Source of the DNA: Panacagrimonas sp052389915
GTDB lineage: Bacteria > Pseudomonadota > Gammaproteobacteria > Nevskiales > Nevskiaceae
Assembly: GCA_052389915.1 (NCBI GenBank)
Contig: JBQTHL010000015.1
Coordinates: 62,001-126,000 of the forward strand
Length of the DNA: 64,000 bases
Direction: 5' to 3'
Shown one piece after another: positions 57,303 through 64,000 of this stretch. The position numbers were made by a program, and so were the translations under genes. How positions within the stretch are numbered: position 1 is the stretch's first letter; each line of letters begins with the position of its first letter. Below the pieces are notes generated by a model that ran no database searches, was not told the DNA's origin, and saw nothing but the letters and a program-made list of their open reading frames with translations.

Positions 57303-59102
57303 ATGAAATCCCATTTGCAGGCGCTGCTCTCGGCGGCCCTGGCTTCCTTGTCCCGCACCGACGGTCTCGATCTGGCGCTGCCTGCGGGCATGCAGATCGA
57401 TGCGACCAAGGACCCGCGCCACGGCGACTTCGCGACCAACCTCGCGCTCATGCTGGCCAAGGCCCTGGGCCGACCGCCGCGTGCGGTAGCGGACCTGATC
57501 GTCAAGCACCTCCCGACCTCTGTGCAGGTCAGCAAGGTGGAAATAGCCGGGCCGGGCTTCATCAACTTCTTTCTCGCACCCGCCGCATTCCAGGCGGTTG
57601 TGAGCGAGGTACTGCGTGCCGGCGCGGACTACGGCTGCGACCGCAGCAAGGCTCGCGGAAAAATCCTGGTCGAGTTCGTGTCGGCCAATCCGACCGGGCC
57701 GATGCACGTCGGGCATGGCCGCGGCGCGGCGTACGGCGATTCGCTGGCGAACATCCTCGCGGCGGCCGGCTGGGACGTGCATCGGGAGTACTACATCAAC
57801 GATGCAGGCCGCCAAGTCGACGTACTTACGGTAAGTGTCTGGTTGAGGTACCTCGAAGAATGCAGCTCGCACAACTCCGAGGCTTTCGCCGATTTTCACT
57901 TTCCTACGCGCGGTTACCAGGGAAGCTACGTCGTTGAGTGCGCAGAACATCTGAGAGCCAAGTACGCGAACAGCTTGTACTTGCCGCCATCAGAGGTGTT
58001 TCGCTCCATCCCGGTTGACTCCGGGGGAATGTTGGGAATCGGCACGGATCCGGAGGTCGCAAAGCACCACAACGAAAGGCTCCTGGACATTCTGATCGAG
58101 CGCATAAGGACTCTCCTCGGTCCGGATTACGAGTTGGTGAAGCAATTTGCCGTCGATCAACAACTCGCGGTCATCCGCTCCACGCTCGATGCGTTCGGCG
58201 TGCATTTCAACCAGTGGTATTCCGAGAAGAGCCTGGTCGATTCCGGCTTCGCCCGCAGCGCCATCGAGCGTCTGCGTGCTGGCGGCCACGTCTACGATCA
58301 GGACGGCGCAACCTGGCTACGCACAAGTGCACTGGGCGACGAGAAGGACCGCGTGCTGTTCAAGGCCGACGGCGCGGCGACTTACTTTGCCAACGATCTC
58401 GCCTACCACGTCGACAAGCTTGATCGGGGGTTCCCGCAATTGCTCGACGTCTGGGGCGCCGATCATCACGGTTACATCGCGCGAGTGCGCGCGGCCATCG
58501 AGGCGCTGACCGGGCGCAAGGACGCCTTGCAGGTTCAGCTCATGCAGTTCGTCACGCTCTCGTCCGGAAAGATGGGTAAGCGCAGCGGCAACTTCGTGAC
58601 CTTGCAGGATCTGATCGACGAGGCCGGCAAGGACGCGACACGCTTCTTCTATCTCTTGCGCTCGCACGACCAGCATCTGGAATTCGACATCGAACTGGCG
58701 CGTTCGCAGTCCAACGACAACCCGGTGTACTACGTGCAGTACGCGCACGCGCGCATCTGCTCGGTGTTCCGTCAGCTCGCGGAACGTGGCCAGCAGTTCG
58801 ATGCGACGCAAGGCGACGCGGCGCTGCATCGACTGGCGGAGCCGCAGGAAAAGACCTTGCTGGGCGCGCTCCAGAAATATCCGGAGACGCTCGCCGCCGC
58901 GGCAGGCCAGTCCTCCCCACATCTGTTGGCGTTCTATCTGCGCGATCTGGCCGATGCGTTGCACAGCTACTACAACGCGCACAAGTTCCTGGTCGATGAC
59001 GTGGAGCTGCAAACCGCGCGAATGGCGCTGATCGCGGCAACCCGCCAGGTTCTTGCCAATGGTCTGGGCCTGCTCGGCGTCTCCGCACCCGAGACGATGT
59101 AA
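57303..59102 (+). CDS. argS: Arginyl-tRNA synthetase
   Basis: This 599-residue class I synthetase charges tRNA-Arg. It has the N-terminal Add1 domain (MKSHLQALLSAAL...HGDFATNLALMLAK), the HIGH-type motif HVGHGRGAAYGDSLANIL, WGADHHGYI, the KMSKS-position loop GKMGKRSGN and the C-terminal anticodon-binding DALR domain (LADALHSYYNAHKFL). The ATG at 57303 matches the family start. Its stop shares one base with the SPOR gene start, as in many proteobacteria. Confidence 0.95.
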   Translation: MKSHLQALLSAALASLSRTDGLDLALPAGMQIDATKDPRHGDFATNLALMLAKALGRPPRAVADLIVKHLPTSVQVSKVEIAGPGFINFFLAPAAFQAVVSEVLRAGADYGCDRSKARGKILVEFVSANPTGPMHVGHGRGAAYGDSLANILAAAGWDVHREYYINDAGRQVDVLTVSVWLRYLEECSSHNSEAFADFHFPTRGYQGSYVVECAEHLRAKYANSLYLPPSEVFRSIPVDSGGMLGIGTDPEVAKHHNERLLDILIERIRTLLGPDYELVKQFAVDQQLAVIRSTLDAFGVHFNQWYSEKSLVDSGFARSAIERLRAGGHVYDQDGATWLRTSALGDEKDRVLFKADGAATYFANDLAYHVDKLDRGFPQLLDVWGADHHGYIARVRAAIEALTGRKDALQVQLMQFVTLSSGKMGKRSGNFVTLQDLIDEAGKDATRFFYLLRSHDQHLEFDIELARSQSNDNPVYYVQYAHARICSVFRQLAERGQQFDATQGDAALHRLAEPQEKTLLGALQKYPETLAAAAGQSSPHLLAFYLRDLADALHSYYNAHKFLVDDVELQTARMALIAATRQVLANGLGLLGVSAPETM

Positions 59103-59665
59103 TGGCTAAGGACTACGCGGCACGCAATCGCCGGCCGGCACCGAAGGGCAACATCAGCCTGCCAGGCTGGGTGTGGCTGGTAGCGGGACTTTCCATGGGC
59201 CTAGTCGTGGCGGCCATCGTGTACATCGGTCGTCCTACGCAACCCATGCCGATGGCGCCCGACGCCGCCAAGCGCTCCGTCGAGAAACCCAAGCTCAAGG
59301 TATCGATTCCTCCACGCGAGGAACCGCGCTTCGATTTCTACACGCTGCTGGAGAAGGAACAGGTCATCGCGCCCGTGCAGGCCCCCGCGCCCCCCAAGCC
59401 GACGGCGCCCGCGGCACCTGCGGTGGGCAAGGAGCAATACCTGATTGTCGTCGGCGCGTTCGAAAACGCGGACAACGCGGACGAACACAAGGCCAAGCTC
59501 GCGATGACCGGCATGGAATCGAGCATCGAAAAAATCACCGGCCAGGATCGCAAGACCTGGCACCGCGTACGCATCGGGCCGGAGCCTAATCTGGCGCGCG
59601 CGCAGACCGTGTTGTCGCAACTACAGGGCAACGGCTTCGACGGCAGGATCGTTAAACTGCCCTAG
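59102..59665 (+). CDS. SPOR-domain protein (FtsN-like)
   Basis: This 187-residue bitopic membrane protein has a short basic cytoplasmic N-terminus (MAKDYAARNRRPAPKG), a TM segment at about residues 25-44, a proline-rich periplasmic linker and a C-terminal SPOR domain (KEQYLIVVGAFENADNADEHKAKLAMTGM...WHRVRIGP), which binds denuded septal peptidoglycan. argS-SPOR(ftsN) adjacency is conserved. It is shorter than E. coli FtsN, and the essential FtsN peptide is not identifiable by eye, so I leave the symbol empty. Confidence 0.88.
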   Translation: MAKDYAARNRRPAPKGNISLPGWVWLVAGLSMGLVVAAIVYIGRPTQPMPMAPDAAKRSVEKPKLKVSIPPREEPRFDFYTLLEKEQVIAPVQAPAPPKPTAPAAPAVGKEQYLIVVGAFENADNADEHKAKLAMTGMESSIEKITGQDRKTWHRVRIGPEPNLARAQTVLSQLQGNGFDGRIVKLP

Positions 59666-59699
59666 TGCGGGGCGCACGCGGTAGATGGGAGACCAACAC

Positions 59700-61625
<1,926 letters not shown>

Positions 61626-61640
61626 GAGCGTGGCCGCGGC

Positions 61641-62429
61641 TCAGGCGGATTCAAACCCGTAGAAGTCGCGCAGCAGCGCATACAAGGCAGGGTGATGCTG
61701 GGCGAGTTCGGGCCCGCGCTGAAAGAACGCCTCGGTCACGACACCGAAAAACTCCGCGGGACTTTCGGCCCCGTAAGGATCGAGCACGCGCGGACGGCGA
61801 TGACGGCGCAGGCGCTCGAACTCGGTCTTCATCACTTCGGACCAGCGCGCATAGTCGGCCAACAGCGGCGCGCCCTGTCCGGCCGTGCTTTCATCGTCGA
61901 GTTGGTGCGCAAATTCGTGCACCACGACATTGACCTCGTCGCCGTCGAGCGCGGCTTCCACATCCGGCCAGGACAGAATCACGCGGTCGCCCTGCCAGGA
62001 TTCGCCGATGCGTTCTTCCGGCTCGTCCGACACCAGGCCGAATTCGTCGGGCTCGGGCATCGGCACGAGAAAGGGGCCGGGGTAAATCAGGACTTGTTTG
62101 AGTTGGGGAAACAGCGTCGCCTGCGGCCGCAGCACCAGCAGGCAGGCCATGCCGGCGATGAGCGACTTCATCTCGTCGGTGACATCGAGACCATTGCAGC
62201 CGACGAAACGCTTGCGCTTGACGAACTGCTCGACTCTCGCGTGATACGCCTCGCGCTGTCGCGGGTTCAGGCGTGCGACCAGCGCAATGCGATCATCGAG
62301 CAAGTCCTTCCAGTTGAGCGGCGACGTGCTGGGCAGAGGGTCGGCGCGTTCGCGCCGGCCGCGCGCGCGGAGGACGAAAACGGCAACGACCACCGCCGCC
62401 ACGGCAATCGCGATATCGACGATGCTCAA
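61641..62429 (-). CDS. mtfA: MtfA-like zinc peptidase (M90 family)
   Basis: This 262-residue M90 peptidase has the zinc motif HEFAHQLDD (around residue 166) and the glutamate ligand region AEFFGVVTEAFFQRGPEL, the hallmarks of MtfA, which binds the repressor Mlc in E. coli. Unlike E. coli MtfA it begins with a hydrophobic segment (IAIAVAAVVVAVFVL), so it may be membrane-anchored. The likely start is a TTG at 62429, 12 bp after the small membrane ORF. It follows uvrD and the small ORF on the same strand. Confidence 0.88.
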   Translation of the reverse strand: MSIVDIAIAVAAVVVAVFVLRARGRRERADPLPSTSPLNWKDLLDDRIALVARLNPRQREAYHARVEQFVKRKRFVGCNGLDVTDEMKSLIAGMACLLVLRPQATLFPQLKQVLIYPGPFLVPMPEPDEFGLVSDEPEERIGESWQGDRVILSWPDVEAALDGDEVNVVVHEFAHQLDDESTAGQGAPLLADYARWSEVMKTEFERLRRHRRPRVLDPYGAESPAEFFGVVTEAFFQRGPELAQHHPALYALLRDFYGFESA

Positions 62430-62441
62430 GCCGCTGTCGTC

Positions 62442-62597
62442 CTACCAGGAACTGCCCGAATCGTCCTTGTCCGATTCGGGAGGGAGCGGCGGTGGCAGGC
62501 GGCGCGCGCGCCACACCGACACGGCTTTGAGCGCCGCGAACGGCGCGACCAGCAAGGCCACCACCATCACGACGATGCCGATCACGGTCCAATTCAT
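62442..62597 (-). CDS. 51-residue single-pass membrane protein between uvrD and mtfA
   Basis: A short ORF starts at the ATG at 62597 with AGGA seven bases upstream. It encodes MNWTVIGIVVMVVALLVAPF, then a basic segment (WRARRLPPPLPP) and an acidic C-terminus (ESDKDDSGSSW). One TM helix covers about residues 4-22; positive charges after it and the acidic tail suggest the C-terminus is cytoplasmic. It lies 10 bp after uvrD and 12 bp before mtfA in one tight run, which supports it as real. No family is recognised. Confidence 0.65.
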   Translation of the reverse strand: MNWTVIGIVVMVVALLVAPFAALKAVSVWRARRLPPPLPPESDKDDSGSSW

Positions 62598-62607
62598 CTT
62601 TTAGTCC

Positions 62608-64000
62608 TCAGAGCCCACGCAGATTGGCAAAGCTCAGCATCAGGCGCTTGGTGCCGGATTCGCGAAACTTGATCTCGACCTGGGTGCGGTCGCCATCGCC
62701 ATCGAAACTCAGGATGGTGCCCTCGCCGAATTTCGGGTGCTGCACGCGCTGGCCGAGCTTGAAGCCGCCGGGTCCGAGCGAGCTTTCGCCTGCGACCAGC
62801 GATCTCGGCAGCGGCCGTGCCGGCACGCTGCCGAAATTTCCGTTGGACGTTCCGCGATAGCCATATCCCGGCTGCGGTTCACGCGCTCCGAATCCCGGCC
62901 GCAGAATGCCGGCGCGCGGGCGCGTCTCCACCACGCACTCAGGCGGAACTTCCTTGAGGAACATCGAGGGCGCACCGATCTGCTCCACGCCATGCACGCG
63001 GCGAATTTCGGCGTAGCTAAGATAAAGCTTGCGCCGCGCGCGCGTGATGCCGACGTATAACAATCGGCGCTCCTCTTCGAGATTGCCCTCGTCCACCGCT
63101 CGCATCGAGGGGAACAACCCGTTCTCGACGCCGACGATGAATACGACGGGAAACTCCAGGCCCTTGGCCGCGTGCAGGGTCATGAGCTGCACACAGTCTT
63201 CGCCGGGGCCTGCCTGTTCTTCGCCGGATTCGAGCGCGGCGTGCGTCAGGAACGCGGTGAGCGGATCGAGCACCGGTTCGTCGCCTTCAGCCGATTCCGC
63301 AGCGCGCGCCGCCGGATCGGTCTCGAAGCTGCGCGCGGCGCTGATGAGTTCGTCGAGGTTTTCCAGCCGGCCCTCGGCCTGCTCGCCCTTCTCTTTTCGG
63401 TAGTGCTCGCGAAGACCGGTGCGTGCAATCACGAGTTCGGTCGATTTGGACAGCGGCAGGTCTTTGGTCTCCAGGTGCAGATCGTCGATCAACTTGAGGA
63501 ACTGGCCGACATTGCCGCCCGAACGGCCGAGTTGACTGCTCGCATTTTTCGCCGCCATCCAAAGAGACACGGAGCTGGCGCGAGAAATCTCACGCAGCTT
63601 CTCCATGGTGGTCGCGCCGATGCCGCGCGTCGGCGTATTCACGGCGCGCTCGAAGCTGGTGTCGTCCTCGCGGTTGTGCAGCAGACGCAGGTAAGCGAGC
63701 GCGTCCTTGATTTCCTGGCGCTCGAAGAAGCGCAGCCCGCCGTAGATACGGTACGGGATGCGCGCGCGGATCAGGATTTCTTCCAGAACGCGTGATTGCG
63801 CGTTCGAACGGTAGAGGATCGCGAGGTCCGTGTGGCGACACTTCCCATCCAGGTGCTCGCGCATGCGGTTGGCGACGAACTCGGCCTCGTCGTACTCGTT
63901 GTACGCGGCGTAGAGCTGGATGGCCTCGCCTTCGCTGCCGTCGGTCCAGAGGTTCTTGCCCAGGCGGTTGGTGTTGCGCGCAATCAGGCCATTCGCGGCT
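62608..64000 (-). CDS. uvrD: DNA helicase II UvrD (N-terminal part outside the window)
   Basis: The C-terminal 463 or so residues of a superfamily 1A helicase for nucleotide-excision and mismatch repair are visible; the start lies beyond the right edge. NTNRLGKNLWTDG, ILYRSNAQSRVLEE, YRIYGGLRFFERQEIKDALAY, NTPTRGIG, QLMTLHAAKGLEFPVVF (motif V) and YVGITRARRKLYLSYAE (motif VI) follow the E. coli UvrD order. The C-terminal RNA-polymerase-interacting Tudor-like domain (YKLGQ-type: FKLGQRVQHPKFGEGTI) favours UvrD over Rep. The nucleotide-binding Walker A lies outside the window. Confidence 0.94.
   Translation of the reverse strand, partial: AANGLIARNTNRLGKNLWTDGSEGEAIQLYAAYNEYDEAEFVANRMREHLDGKCRHTDLAILYRSNAQSRVLEEILIRARIPYRIYGGLRFFERQEIKDALAYLRLLHNREDDTSFERAVNTPTRGIGATTMEKLREISRASSVSLWMAAKNASSQLGRSGGNVGQFLKLIDDLHLETKDLPLSKSTELVIARTGLREHYRKEKGEQAEGRLENLDELISAARSFETDPAARAAESAEGDEPVLDPLTAFLTHAALESGEEQAGPGEDCVQLMTLHAAKGLEFPVVFIVGVENGLFPSMRAVDEGNLEEERRLLYVGITRARRKLYLSYAEIRRVHGVEQIGAPSMFLKEVPPECVVETRPRAGILRPGFGAREPQPGYGYRGTSNGNFGSVPARPLPRSLVAGESSLGPGGFKLGQRVQHPKFGEGTILSFDGDGDRTQVEIKFRESGTKRLMLSFANLRGL

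Overview
The window is GC-rich chromosomal DNA from a proteobacterium, most likely a gammaproteobacterium. The evidence is gene order: tesA divergent from ybbA-ybbP, birA-coaX, ampD-ampE, pilB-pilC-pilD-coaE-zapD, argS followed by a SPOR-domain gene, and a 2-methylcitrate cluster prpR/prpB-prpC-acnD-prpF of the AcnD/PrpF type. A WS/DGAT acyltransferase, esterases and a 2-oxoacid oxidoreductase suggest a lipid- and organic-acid-using environmental aerobe. No rRNA, tRNA, CRISPR array, phage or intact transposase was seen. Genus cannot be assigned by eye.

Layout. 1-8.4 kb: DUF1365/FAD-oxidase pair, tesA/ybbAP, a membrane protein, an SDR-fold protein with the complete halohydrin dehalogenase signature, a lipoprotein and a GST. 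8.4-13.3 kb: coaX, birA, plsY, a B12-binding protein, ampE and ampD, all on the minus strand. 13.3-19.2 kb: M16 peptidase, rfbB, a broken spore-coat-U gene, a ferritin-like protein and a [2Fe-2S] ferredoxin. 19.2-31.5 kb: the propionate (2-methylcitrate) region, in which prpF is separated from acnD by about 4.3 kb of accessory DNA. That insert holds a DUF559 nuclease, SRPBCC and rhodanese genes, an orphan Rap1a-type immunity protein, a SIR2-like defence-type protein, a broken copy of the acnD 3' end and a ParE-type toxin-antitoxin pair. 31.7-37.7 kb: an HSL-type esterase and a three-gene 2-oxoacid oxidoreductase operon with an NAD(P)H-linked FAD/Fe-S subunit. 37.8-46.5 kb: two paralogous alpha/beta hydrolases, an ArsR/SRPBCC pair, an HlyD-ABC exporter, WS/DGAT and an SMP-30-like protein. 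46.7-50.5 kb: a histidine phosphatase, a TlpA-like thioredoxin and a fabH/SnoaL/ATP-grasp-like mini-operon. 50.7-56.6 kb: type IV pilus biogenesis genes, coaE, zapD and rubredoxin. 56.6-64 kb: a tandemly duplicated structured RNA, argS, a SPOR protein, an S9 peptidase, MtfA, a tiny membrane protein and uvrD, which runs off the right edge.

Many intergenic gaps carry palindromic repeats from at least five sequence families. Three of these reach into coding regions: the C-termini of the HlyD and DUF559 proteins and the start region of the B12-binding protein. The strongest candidates for something new are the duplicated RNA with its own terminators upstream of rubredoxin (56.7-57.15 kb), the halohydrin-dehalogenase-like enzyme (6.4-7.1 kb), and the accessory insert in the prp cluster with its toxin-antitoxin module bracketed by copies of the acnD 3' end.
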